In this document: piece by piece, positions 45,700-54,213 of the stretch
Layout of the letters: the number at the start of each line of letters is the position of its first letter
Numbering within the stretch: position 1 is the stretch's first letter
From: Paucibacter sp. KCTC 42545
GTDB lineage: Bacteria > Pseudomonadota > Gammaproteobacteria > Burkholderiales > Burkholderiaceae_C
DNA: 64,000 nt
Assembly: GCF_001477625.1 (NCBI RefSeq)
Contig: NZ_CP013692.1
Coordinates: 496,001-560,000 of the forward strand
Direction: 5' to 3'
Position numbers and translations under genes: made by a program
Notes under the pieces: generated by a model
The model's database searches: none
What the model saw: only the letters and a program-made list of their open reading frames with translations
Told to the model about the DNA's origin: nothing

Positions 45700-45705
45700 T
45701 ACAAT
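45700..45705 (+). promoter_or_regulatory. -10-like TACAAT upstream of argJ
   Basis: TACAAT lies 37 bases before the argJ ATG at 45742. The -35 position is a poor match (TGGCTG with a 16-base spacer). Candidate only. Confidence 0.35.
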
Positions 45706-45741
45706 CAGGCATCTCATTTGTCCTGTTTCAAGGCCCCCACC

Positions 45742-46971
45742 ATGCCCGTTAATCTCAGCGCCCCCGATCCCGCTTCCCTGCACCCGGTCCCCGGTGTTCG
45801 CCTTGGTATCACCCAGGCCGGCATCCGCAAGGCGGAACGCCGTGATTTGAGCGTGATCGTGCTGGATGAAGGCGCCAGCGTGGCGGGCGTGTTCACCAAG
45901 AATCGTTTCTGCGCCGCGCCGGTGCAGATCTGCCGTGAGCATCTCGCGGCGGGCGCTGCGGTTCGCGCCATCCTCGTCAATACCGGCAATGCCAATGCCG
46001 GCACCGGCGCCGACGGCCTGGCCCGCGCCCATCAAAGCTGCGAAGCGCTGGCCGCTTTGCTGAACATCCAGCCGCAGCAGGTCTTGCCCTTTTCGACTGG
46101 CGTGATCATGGAAACCCTGCCGGTGGATCGCATCATCAAGGGCTTGCCCGCGGCCATCGCCGCGCTGCGCCCGGACGCCTGGGACGAAGCCGCGCTGGGC
46201 ATCATGACCACCGACACCATCCCCAAGGCCGCCTCCACCCAGGTGCAGATTGGTGGCGTGACGGTCACGCTCACCGGCATCAGCAAGGGCGCGGGCATGA
46301 TTCGCCCGAATATGGCCACGATGCTGGGCTATGTGGCGACCGACGCCAATATCAACCCGGCGCTGCTGCAGGCGCTGGTGACCGAAGCCGCTGACGCCTC
46401 ATTCAATCGCATCACCATCGACGGCGATACGTCTACCAACGACTCTTTCGTGCTGATCGCCACCCATCAGGCCAAGCACGCCCGCATCGAATCGCTGAGC
46501 AGCGCAGAGGGTCAGGTCTTGCGCGCGGCCTTGATCGAGGTCTCGCAGCGCCTGGCGCAAGCCATCGTGCGCGACGGCGAAGGCGCCACCAAATTCATCA
46601 CCGTGCAGATCGACGGTGGTCGCAATGAAGCCGAATGCAAGCTGGCTGCGTATGCGATTGCGCACTCACCGCTGGTGAAGACCGCCTTCTTCGCCAGCGA
46701 CCCCAATCTGGGCCGCATTCTGGCGGCGGTGGGCTATGCCGGCATTGATGATCTGGACCAGACCCTGATCGACCTGCATCTGGACGATGTGCATGTGGTG
46801 CGCGCCGGCGGCCGCCACCCCGACTATCGCGAGGAAGACGGCCAGCGCGTGATGAAGCAAAGCGAGATCAGCGTGCGGGTCAACCTGCACCGCGGCGCAG
46901 CCAGCGCCACCGTGTGGACCTGCGATCTGAGCCACGACTACGTGACCATTAACGCCGACTACCGCTCCTGA
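45742..46971 (+). CDS. argJ: Bifunctional ornithine acetyltransferase / N-acetylglutamate synthase
   Basis: 409 residues with the self-cleavage site before Thr193 in [14 protein letters not shown], and [25 protein letters not shown] and [13 protein letters not shown] as further family segments. The precursor cuts itself into two chains that form the enzyme recycling the acetyl group in arginine synthesis. The frame is open from 45580, but the family start MPVNLS at 45742 is better. It ends 74 bases before the end of a convergent gene, with a stem-loop in between. Confidence 0.95.
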   Translation: MPVNLSAPDPASLHPVPGVRLGITQAGIRKAERRDLSVIVLDEGASVAGVFTKNRFCAAPVQICREHLAAGAAVRAILVNTGNANAGTGADGLARAHQSCEALAALLNIQPQQVLPFSTGVIMETLPVDRIIKGLPAAIAALRPDAWDEAALGIMTTDTIPKAASTQVQIGGVTVTLTGISKGAGMIRPNMATMLGYVATDANINPALLQALVTEAADASFNRITIDGDTSTNDSFVLIATHQAKHARIESLSSAEGQVLRAALIEVSQRLAQAIVRDGEGATKFITVQIDGGRNEAECKLAAYAIAHSPLVKTAFFASDPNLGRILAAVGYAGIDDLDQTLIDLHLDDVHVVRAGGRHPDYREEDGQRVMKQSEISVRVNLHRGAASATVWTCDLSHDYVTINADYRS

Positions 46972-46990
46972 GCAGGCGCGGTCCGCATCA

Positions 46991-47031
46991 ATCAGGGCTG
47001 GCCCGCACAAGCAAGCAGGGGCCGGCCTGAT
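46991..47031. terminator. Stem-loop between convergent argJ and the SPOR-like gene
   Basis: ATCAGGGCTGGCCC (46991-47004) pairs imperfectly with GGGGCCGGCCTGAT (47018-47031). No T tract; it may serve both convergent transcripts. Confidence 0.4.
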
Positions 47032-47045
47032 GCAGGCAGGGTCGC

Positions 47046-48743
47046 TTAAAAATCCACCGCCTTGGTCTTCATGCCGCGCGCCACCAGCGTGGCATTGATC
47101 AGCTGTGCTTCCTGACGGCTGTCAAACGGCCAGACGGCGGCGCGCCAGCCTTGGGGCGTCTGCACGACGCTGGTGTTGAGGCCGCCCGGATGCAGGGGCT
47201 TGATGAATCCCAACATGCGGGCCAGCATGGCCTCGGCCTCGGCCTTGCTGGGCGCCACGGGGCCGACCAGAGCGACCACCGGGACGGCCTCGCCCGGTTT
47301 GCCGGTCTTGGACTTGACGGCCGATTGAATCGTGCCGCCGGACTCCAGGCCGTCCAAGGGGCCGAGCTTTTCCACCAGGGGCTGGGTGGTTTTCTCGTCG
47401 GTGGCCTTGCCGGCCTTATCCGTTTTGTTTGCTTTATCCGCTTTATCTGTTTTGTCGGATTTGTCCGATTTAGCTGAGCCTTCCCCCTTGCCTTCGCCCG
47501 CTTTGGCCTTCTCTGCGCTGGTGCCTGACTTTTGCGTGTCGCTGCCCGGCTTTTGACCGTCCGCCTTGCTGGCGCCTTCGCTGCTTGCTGCAAATGGGGC
47601 CCGCTTGGGGAGTGGCTTGACCAGTTGGGGGCGGATATCGGGCTGCTCTTCCTTCTCGCCCGGGGCCGCTGCCGAAGCGGCGCTGGCATTGGCGTTGGCA
47701 CTCGCCGGCGTTGAGGCTGGGTCGCCAGCGGCGCTGAGGGTGTCACTCAAATTGGCGCTTGCAGCGGAGGCAGATGCCGACGCTGCTGCTGCGGCCTCTA
47801 GCGCTGCCGCACTGGCCGCAGCGGCGGACTCGGCCGCGCTCGCGGCAGCTGTCGCGGTGGCCGCGCTGGATGCTGCTGCTGCCGCCGAGGCGGGGGCCGA
47901 TGCTGCCGAAGCGGCATCCACCGCATGCTCGCCCGATTTGCCATGGGGCATCAGCAGTGCCACCACCACGGCCAGCAGGCCCAGCACCACCATGGCCGCA
48001 AAGGCCAGCCGGCGGCGGCTGCCGCAGCGGGCGCCCAGGATCTGCGGCTTGCGGCCCATACCGATCAGCACGCGGGTGCGCGAGTTGCCGGCGTCGATGG
48101 CGGCGGTCAGCAAATAAAGCTCGAAGGGCCAGGCGCCGCTGTGCTTGGCCAGCATGGCCTCGTCGATGGGTACCACGCGCTGCGGCCAGCTGGCATCACC
48201 GGGTGGGTTCAAAAAGCCCTGGCTTTGCGCAAAAGCCGCAATCTTGCGCGGGGCAATCGGGATGAACTTCTCGCTGAAGGCGGGCCAGCTGCTGGCGGCC
48301 TTGCGCTTGCCTAGCTGTTTCCAGAAGGCCAAAGCGCCCAGCACTTGCGCCAAACGCTGGCGCCAGCCCATGCGGGCCAGGGCATGAGCGGGGGGCTCCT
48401 CCTGGTCGGCCAGGGCATCGAGGTGTTGGGCGGTGGTGTTGGCGTGGGCGTCGAGGGTGCTTTCACCCAGGCCGTCGAGTGGCGCGTCGCCCATGGTCGG
48501 CTCGATCGCCTCCGCCCCAGCGCCGCCGCCGCCCGACTGATGCGCGCTGCGCAGAAATGGCAAAGCCACGACGCCCATGGTGTGGACGTCGTAGATAGTG
48601 ATTTTCTTTGCGAGCGGATGGCGGTTATGCCAAGCCACCACATGCTCGACCAAACGATCCATGCTTTGTTTCAGTGAGGACAAGGGCGCTGCGGAGTCAG
48701 CATCAGAAGTATCGGCCAGCCCGGCGCTAACCTTTGGCCTCAT
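47046..48743 (-). CDS. Single-span membrane protein with Ala- and Lys/Asp-rich linker and SPOR-like end
   Basis: 565 residues, or 538 if the ATG at 48662 (MDRLVEHVVAWHNRHPLAKK) is the true start. The cytosolic N-terminal part has no family I recognise. A membrane segment (LAFAAMVVLGLLAVVVALLM) is followed by a very Ala/Ser-rich stretch, then a charged repeat KSDKTDKADKANKTDKAG, and a C-terminal domain whose pattern (VVALVGPVAPSKAEAEAML, then WRAAVWPFDSRQEAQLINAT) fits a SPOR domain that binds denuded peptidoglycan at division sites. The layout resembles FtsN/DedD-like proteins. Function is inferred only. Confidence 0.6.
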   Translation of the reverse strand: MRPKVSAGLADTSDADSAAPLSSLKQSMDRLVEHVVAWHNRHPLAKKITIYDVHTMGVVALPFLRSAHQSGGGGAGAEAIEPTMGDAPLDGLGESTLDAHANTTAQHLDALADQEEPPAHALARMGWRQRLAQVLGALAFWKQLGKRKAASSWPAFSEKFIPIAPRKIAAFAQSQGFLNPPGDASWPQRVVPIDEAMLAKHSGAWPFELYLLTAAIDAGNSRTRVLIGMGRKPQILGARCGSRRRLAFAAMVVLGLLAVVVALLMPHGKSGEHAVDAASAASAPASAAAAASSAATATAAASAAESAAAASAAALEAAAAASASASAASANLSDTLSAAGDPASTPASANANASAASAAAPGEKEEQPDIRPQLVKPLPKRAPFAASSEGASKADGQKPGSDTQKSGTSAEKAKAGEGKGEGSAKSDKSDKTDKADKANKTDKAGKATDEKTTQPLVEKLGPLDGLESGGTIQSAVKSKTGKPGEAVPVVALVGPVAPSKAEAEAMLARMLGFIKPLHPGGLNTSVVQTPQGWRAAVWPFDSRQEAQLINATLVARGMKTKAVDF

Positions 48744-48937
48744 GTGCGGATTCGATAGCCAGATAAGCGAGGATTTGGCTCAAGTGATCCGCTGGGCAAG
48801 GCCTGACCCTTGGTTTCTCCCTGTTTGGCCGCACAGTTCGACGCAGGCGACCGGGCTTCCCGGCTGGCTCGCTTTGGTGCAAGTTCACCAAATTGGTGCT
48901 ATTTTCAAGAGGGGATGCGGCGGGCTGCGGTCAATAC

Positions 48938-48954
48938 TTGGCACGGCCCTTGCT
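48938..48954 (+). promoter_or_regulatory. Sigma-54 promoter
   Basis: TTGGCACGGCCCTTGCT fits the -24/-12 consensus TTGGCACG-N4-TTGCT at every defined position. The GG (48940-48941) and GC (48952-48953) are exactly ten bases apart. Predicted start is near 48965, 47 bases before the ATG at 49012. An upstream enhancer-binding protein site was not identified. Confidence 0.75.
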
Positions 48955-49011
48955 CAGACTCTGTCACCCCAATTGCAATTGCTGCTTTACCGAGATTAGC
49001 GAGACGCCCCC

Positions 49012-50067
49012 ATGAGCCTTTTGATCAACACCGATGGACCCGCCGGGGCGTTTGTCCTGCTGGTGGTCAAGACCGAACAGCCGGGCGCCGCCCATGTGCT
49101 GCAAGAGGTGTTGGAAGAGTCGGGCTACAACGTGCAACGCCTGGCGGCGGCTGGGCTCACCGAGTTGGTGGGGCCACGGCCGGCCGTGATCCTGCTGGAG
49201 TTGGCGCAAGACAGCGATCTTGCCCAAACCTGTGAATGGGCGCGCCAGTTGCTGGCCCGGCCTGGCTGGGCGGCCGTGCCATTGCTGATGCTGGGCCTGG
49301 ACGGCAGCGCCGAGCAGCGCGACGCGGCCCTGGCTGCCGGCGTGATGGATGGCCTGAGCCGGCCCATGCGCGCGCTGGAGTTGCTGCCTCGATTGGCGCT
49401 GCTGATGCAGGGTGCGACCCGCGCCGGGGCAGCGGACACCGTGGGGGCGGCTGCAAACAAGGCGCTGCCAAGCGTGGATGTGCTGGGCCACGCCAGCTTG
49501 CTGGTGCATGAGCACAGCGGCCGTTGCATCTGGCACACGGCGCGCGCCCGCAGCCTGATGGCCGACTATTTCAGTGGCGGGCACTTCGAGCGCGGCCGCC
49601 TGCCGCCGGAGCTGATGTTGTGGCTGCATCGCGAGTTGCTGCGCAGCCGCGCCGGTGGTGCCGGCCAGGGCTTGACCGTGCTGCCCCAAGCGCGCCCCGG
49701 CGCCGGCCGCAATCGTGGGCCGTCCGAAGGGCAGGGCAGCCGGCGCCTGAACTTTGATTTGCATGGGGTGGATGCCGATTTGGTCGGTGAGGGCCATTGC
49801 CTGATCGTGCTGCGCGAAACCGATGACTGGCGCTTGCTGCAAGCCCTGATGCGGGCACTGAGTTTGAGTACCACCCAGGCCCAGCTGCTGCTGTGGCTGA
49901 CCCGCGGCAGCTCGCCCACGGCCATGGCCACCCGCCAAGGCCGCAGCCAGGCGGAGTTGCAGCAGCAACTCGATGAGCTGCTCAAACATCTGGCCCTGGA
50001 TTCGCTGGAGGCCGCTGCGTCGCTGGGCCGCAGCAGCTTGCAAGGTCTGGATGGGCGGACCGGCTGA
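49012..50067 (+). CDS. Degenerate receiver protein with LuxR-like C-terminal domain
   Basis: 351 residues. Residues 12-135 follow the receiver pattern, but the key residues are replaced: the acidic pair is VVKTEQ, the phospho-acceptor position is Glu63 (VILLELAQDSD), and the conserved Lys-Pro is Arg-Pro (GLSRPMRALEL). A middle region of unknown fold (about 150-270) is followed by a segment like a LuxR helix-turn-helix (LLLWLTRGSSPTAMATRQGR, about 285-335), itself divergent. It may be a phosphorylation-independent regulator. The sigma-54 promoter upstream is the strongest clue to control. DNA binding is inferred. Confidence 0.6.
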   Translation: MSLLINTDGPAGAFVLLVVKTEQPGAAHVLQEVLEESGYNVQRLAAAGLTELVGPRPAVILLELAQDSDLAQTCEWARQLLARPGWAAVPLLMLGLDGSAEQRDAALAAGVMDGLSRPMRALELLPRLALLMQGATRAGAADTVGAAANKALPSVDVLGHASLLVHEHSGRCIWHTARARSLMADYFSGGHFERGRLPPELMLWLHRELLRSRAGGAGQGLTVLPQARPGAGRNRGPSEGQGSRRLNFDLHGVDADLVGEGHCLIVLRETDDWRLLQALMRALSLSTTQAQLLLWLTRGSSPTAMATRQGRSQAELQQQLDELLKHLALDSLEAAASLGRSSLQGLDGRTG

Positions 50068-50269
50068 TCGCCTGATTGCTTGATGGCCTGCAGGGACTAG
50101 CCTGCGTCCGCCTTTGCCTGGAACTTGCGTTCGTTCCGGCCTTGGTGCCCGCGCTCGCCATCGCCTATGCCCATGCCTTCGCTATCTTCCCCGCACATTT
50201 GACGAGATTTCCCTCCGCAGGTCACAGCCGTGACAGGCGTCCTTGCCGCTGGCGGCGATGATTGCCGCC

Positions 50270-50950
50270 ATGGGCAATGTCTATCTTGTGCGTCACGGCC
50301 AGGCCTCGTTGGGGGCTGCGGACTACGATCAACTCAGTGAGCTGGGCCAGCGCCAATGCGTGGCTTTGGGCACTTACTGGCGGGAGCGCGGCCAACAGTT
50401 TGACCTGGTGCTGCGCGGCTCGCTCAAGCGCCACGCGCAGTCGCTGGCCGGCATTGCCGAGGGCCTGGGCCAGAACCTGCCAGCGGAAGTTTGGCCGGGG
50501 CTGAATGAATACGACAGCGCCGCGCTGATCCAAGCCATACACCCCGGCGCGCTGCACGCGCCGCAAACGGCCGACGCCGCGCGCCAGCACTTTCGCCTGC
50601 TGCGTGAAGGCCTGCAAGCCTGGATGGATGGCGCCAGCGAGCCCCAGGGCATGCCGAGTTATGCCGAGTTCTCGGCCGGCGTGGCCGCCACCCTGGCCCA
50701 TGTGCAAGCGCTGGCGCTGAGCCGGCCGGATCTGCGGGTGCTGGTGGTGTCCAGCGGCGGGCCCATCTCCACCGCCATCGGCCAGGTGCTGGGCGTGAAT
50801 GCGCAGACGGCCATCGAGCTGAATCTGCGCATCCGCAATGGCTCGGTCAGCGAGTTCGCCTTGACGCCCAAACGCATGGCGCTGCTGGGCTTCAATAGTG
50901 TGGCGCATCTGGAGCTGCCCAGCTTGCCGGGGCTGGTGAGCTACGCCTGA
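50270..50950 (+). CDS. Histidine phosphatase family protein
   Basis: 226 residues starting MGNVYLVRHGQASLG with the catalytic His9 in the RHG motif. The second catalytic histidine usual in phosphoglycerate-mutase-like enzymes (SHGG) is Ser here (VVSSGGPISTAI). This variant occurs in part of the family, and activity may be altered. The role is unknown. The ATG at 50270 matches the family start; one at 50258 is also in frame. The 202 bases before it hold no recognised element. Confidence 0.8.
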   Translation: MGNVYLVRHGQASLGAADYDQLSELGQRQCVALGTYWRERGQQFDLVLRGSLKRHAQSLAGIAEGLGQNLPAEVWPGLNEYDSAALIQAIHPGALHAPQTADAARQHFRLLREGLQAWMDGASEPQGMPSYAEFSAGVAATLAHVQALALSRPDLRVLVVSSGGPISTAIGQVLGVNAQTAIELNLRIRNGSVSEFALTPKRMALLGFNSVAHLELPSLPGLVSYA

Positions 50951-51161
50951 GGCCCGCCGGGCGGGTCTTCTTGCTGCGGATGCGCCAGGCCAAGCGACGG
51001 CAATCGAATAGCTGTTTGAATCAGAATGGCGAATTTTGGCGCCTCAAGCCAGCTGTTCTCTTTGCGAACGCAGCAGTAACGGCGTGTAAAAGTCAAAGCA
51101 CACGGAAGTTACAAGAAGGTACCTTCCCCATAATCGCGCCCTCATTGACAGCGGGGCAACC

Positions 51162-52604
51162 ATGCATTTCATGCTCAAAAAAGAGCGCCAGATCCTGGCG
51201 CTGATCGCCGGACTGGCGCTCAGTGCTCAGGCTTTTGCACATGGCTATATCAGCGCACCGGAGTCGCGCAATGCGCTGTGCCGCTCCGGCGGCAATAGCG
51301 CTTGTGGCGCGATTCAGTGGGAGCCGCAAAGCCTGGAGGCCCCTTCGGGCTACCCCGACCGAGGCCCGGCCGATGGCCAAATTGCCAGCGCCGGCCTGGT
51401 GCAGTTTTCCGCGCTGGACGAGCAGACCGCTTCGCGCTGGAGCAAGCGCGCGGTCAGCGCCGGCCCCATGAGCTTCAGCTGGACCTTCACCGCCAACCAT
51501 GTCACCAAGGGCTGGCGCTACTACATCACCAAGCCGGGTTGGAACCCCAATGTGCGCCTGAGCCGCGCCTCCTTTGAGGCCCAGCCTTTTTGCCAGGCCG
51601 ACGGAGGCATGCGTCAGCCGCCCAAGCTGGTGACGCATCAATGCCAGTTGCCGGCACGTACGGGCTATCAGCTGGTGTTGGGCGTTTGGGAAGTGGGCGA
51701 CACGCCCAATAGCTTCTACAACCTCGTGGACCTGATGTTTGCCGACGGTGGCGGCAACCCGACCCCGCCGGCCTCGGTGTGGGCCGTGCGCGGCGGCATC
51801 TACCCCTCGGTGGATTTGCAGCCGGGCGACAAGGTGGCCACGCGCGTCTTTGATGCCAAGGGTGAGCGCGCCGATCTGCAGACGCGCTTGACCATTGCCA
51901 ATCAGGCCGACGGCCAACGCAACACCTGGCCCTATCTGCTGGCGACCCGCGTCAACGCCCAGCAAAGCCTGCTGCGTGCCGGCCAATTGGCGGCAGACGG
52001 CACCATCTCGCCGGTGCAAGGCCAGAACGAGGTCTTCGCCCGCCAAGACAGCGGCTTGAATCGCGTCGAGGTGCAGATCGAAAAAGCGGCCACGCCGCCC
52101 GGTGCCGATCTGTTGGTGAACGGCCTGGCTGCACAGCAAACCATTGTGGGCGGGCAGCTAACGCTGCAGTTCGGCGTCACCGCAGTGGGTGAGGTGGACT
52201 TGAATGCCAGCGTCTTCGACCATGGCGGCCAGACCAAGGGTGTGGCCACGGCCTCGCTGAATAACTCGGGCCAGAACCTGCGCATCGTCATCGACAAGCC
52301 AGCGGCAGGCCATCACCAGCTGGTGCTCAAGGGCGTGGTCAAGGGCAGCGGTGTCTTGATTCAGAAGACCTTTGATCTGATGTTTGTGGCCGATCCCGCC
52401 GCGGGCGGCAACTTCCAGTACCGCTTCCCGGATGGGCTGAAGAGCTACAAGGCCGGCACCCGGGTTCTGCAGCCCAAGAACGGTCGTGTCTATGAATGCC
52501 GCCCTTGGCCCAATAGCGGCTATTGCGTGCAGTGGGCGCCGTCGACGCCGCAGTTTGAGCCGGGCACCGGTAGCCACTGGCAAGAGGCCTGGATCGCGCG
52601 TTGA
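51162..52604 (+). CDS. Secreted AA10 lytic polysaccharide monooxygenase with chitin-binding module (GbpA-like)
   Basis: 480 residues. A signal peptide ends at AQAFA, leaving His27 as the mature N-terminus (HGYISAPESR), the first histidine of the copper brace; His113 in FTANHVTKGW is the second. The AA10 domain runs to about residue 200, followed by GbpA-like middle domains and a C-terminal CBM5/12/73-like module (YKAGTRVLQPKNGRVYECRP, then WQEAW). Such enzymes oxidatively cut chitin or cellulose; the chitin type is more likely from the module set. A -10-like CATAAT (51129-51134) lies upstream. It stands alone, without a chitinase neighbour. Confidence 0.9.
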   Translation: MHFMLKKERQILALIAGLALSAQAFAHGYISAPESRNALCRSGGNSACGAIQWEPQSLEAPSGYPDRGPADGQIASAGLVQFSALDEQTASRWSKRAVSAGPMSFSWTFTANHVTKGWRYYITKPGWNPNVRLSRASFEAQPFCQADGGMRQPPKLVTHQCQLPARTGYQLVLGVWEVGDTPNSFYNLVDLMFADGGGNPTPPASVWAVRGGIYPSVDLQPGDKVATRVFDAKGERADLQTRLTIANQADGQRNTWPYLLATRVNAQQSLLRAGQLAADGTISPVQGQNEVFARQDSGLNRVEVQIEKAATPPGADLLVNGLAAQQTIVGGQLTLQFGVTAVGEVDLNASVFDHGGQTKGVATASLNNSGQNLRIVIDKPAAGHHQLVLKGVVKGSGVLIQKTFDLMFVADPAAGGNFQYRFPDGLKSYKAGTRVLQPKNGRVYECRPWPNSGYCVQWAPSTPQFEPGTGSHWQEAWIAR

Positions 52605-52807
52605 TCTAGCGTGGGCCTGATGCGGAGTCGCCTAAGCCGCTTGAGACCTGCTGGTTCCGCTCGATATGCAGTTCATCGAGTCAGGGGCCGGTCGGTCGCA
52701 GGCGGCTTTTAACTTGGAGCCACCCCATCTAGAGTCCTGCTGTGAGTTCGGGGTGGGCCTGAGCTCGCAAACGCTTGAGGTCTGACACCCTCGATGAAAG
52801 GTCTGCG

Positions 52808-53002
52808 GTGAAGCTCTTGTTGTGGTTGCTGCTGTTCGTGCTGTGTTGGCCGCTGGCCTTGCTGGCGCTGCTGCTGTGGCCGGTGGTTTGGCTCTTGTCT
52901 TTGCCATTTCGCCTGATTGGCATCAGCGTGGAGGCGGTGTTTGCCTTGCTGCGCGCCGTGCTATTTCTGCCTGCGCGACTGCTGGGGCATAAGGACGCTT
53001 GA
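52808..53002 (+). CDS. Small membrane protein, function unknown
   Basis: 64 residues starting at a GTG with an AAAGG ribosome binding site 7 bases upstream (VKLLLWLLLFVLCWPLALLA, then WPVVWLLSLPFRLIG). It is two hydrophobic segments with a basic amphipathic end (LFLPARLLGHKDA). No family is recognised. The hydrophobic design and good ribosome binding site support a real gene. A perfect terminator follows. Confidence 0.55.
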   Translation: MKLLLWLLLFVLCWPLALLALLLWPVVWLLSLPFRLIGISVEAVFALLRAVLFLPARLLGHKDA

Positions 53003-53004
53003 TG

Positions 53005-53040
53005 GCGAGAAGCCAGCCCGATTGAGTGGGCTGGCTTCGC
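53005..53040. terminator. Bidirectional terminator between convergent genes
   Basis: A perfect 11-bp stem GAAGCCAGCCC (53008-53018) / GGGCTGGCTTC (53027-53037) with an 8-base loop, extended by two more pairs, lies between the small membrane protein gene and the end of adhP. Confidence 0.6.
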
Positions 53041-53049
53041 GGCCTGCGC

Positions 53050-54072
53050 TTAGATTTTCATCACCACCCGGCCATCGATATGGCCTTGCTTCATCTGGTC
53101 GAAGATGTTGTTGATGGATTCCAGCTTGTCGCTGCTGTAGTGGGTTTGGATCTTGCCATCAGCGGCAAAGGCCAGGGCTTCTTCCAGGTCCTTGCGGGTG
53201 CCGACGATGGAGCCGCGAATGGTCTTGGCGTTGAGCACCACATCAAAGATCGGCAAGGCAAAGTCGCCCGGCGGCAGGCCCACCAGTGACATGGTGCCGC
53301 GCTTGTGCAGCATGCCCACGCCTTGCTTGAAAGCGCTGTTGGACACGGCAGTGACCAGCACGCCATGGGCGCCGCGCACATGCTTTTGCACTTCAGCCAC
53401 CGGGTCTTGCGTCAACGCATTGATGCAGACTTCGGCGCCCAGCTCGCGAGCCAGCGCCAGCTTGTCCTCGGCAATGTCCACCGCGATGACGTGATAACCC
53501 ATGGCCTGCGCGTACTGCACCGCCATATGGCCCAGACCTCCGATGCCGGAGATGGCCACCCAGTCGCCGGGCTTGCAGTCCAGCACCTTGAGCCCCTTGT
53601 AGACGGTGACGCCGGCGCAGAGCAGGGGCGCAGCGGGGTCGAAGTCCAGCTTGTCAGGCAGGCGGCCCACATAGCTGGGGTCGGCCAATACATACTCGGC
53701 ATAGCCACCGTTGACGGTGTAGCCGGTCATTTGCTGTTCGCCGCACAAGGTTTCCCAGCCGGTGATGCAGTGCTCGCAGTGGCCGCAGGCGGTGTGCAAC
53801 CAAGGCACGCCGACCCGGTCACCTTCCTTCACATGCTTGACGCCGCGGCCCAGCGCGGCCACAAAGCCCACGCCCTCGTGGCCGGGGATGAAGGGCAGGC
53901 TGGGCTTGACAGGCCAGTCGCCATTGGCCGCATGCAGGTCGGTGTGGCACACGCCTGAGGCCACCACCTTGACCAAGACTTGGCCGTCCGCCACTTCGGG
54001 CACGTCCACTTCTTCAATTTGTAGCGGCGCGCCAAATTCGTGGACGACCGCGGCCTTCATCTTTTGAGCCAT
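53050..54072 (-). CDS. adhP: Zinc-dependent alcohol dehydrogenase (AdhP type)
   Basis: 340 residues, medium-chain dehydrogenase: catalytic zinc ligands in SGVCHTDLHAA and PGHEGVG, the structural zinc site CGHCEHCITGWETLC, and the NAD-binding GIGGLGHMAVQYAQ. It oxidises short-chain alcohols or reduces aldehydes. No regulator or aldehyde dehydrogenase gene is adjacent. It is downstream of the TonB receptor gene on the same strand but 141 bases away, and probably separate. Confidence 0.93.
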   Translation of the reverse strand: MAQKMKAAVVHEFGAPLQIEEVDVPEVADGQVLVKVVASGVCHTDLHAANGDWPVKPSLPFIPGHEGVGFVAALGRGVKHVKEGDRVGVPWLHTACGHCEHCITGWETLCGEQQMTGYTVNGGYAEYVLADPSYVGRLPDKLDFDPAAPLLCAGVTVYKGLKVLDCKPGDWVAISGIGGLGHMAVQYAQAMGYHVIAVDIAEDKLALARELGAEVCINALTQDPVAEVQKHVRGAHGVLVTAVSNSAFKQGVGMLHKRGTMSLVGLPPGDFALPIFDVVLNAKTIRGSIVGTRKDLEEALAFAADGKIQTHYSSDKLESINNIFDQMKQGHIDGRVVMKI

Positions 54073-54213
54073 GACACTCCTCTCCTGGTTGGCGGGCCGA
54101 GTGGGGCCCGGAGTCAGAAGTATGTCGATTCACGGCGACGGGTCAATGAGCTAGATCAAGCCAGCCATGCGGCTTGTCCGCATAGCGGCGCCCGGCTGTC
54201 ACCTTCTTGTGGC

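Noticed and set aside
47400-47470. Short tandem DNA repeat suggestive of a CRISPR or microsatellite
   Set aside because: It is coding sequence for the Lys/Asp-rich KSDKTDKADK repeat within the SPOR-like protein; no spacers or palindromic repeats.
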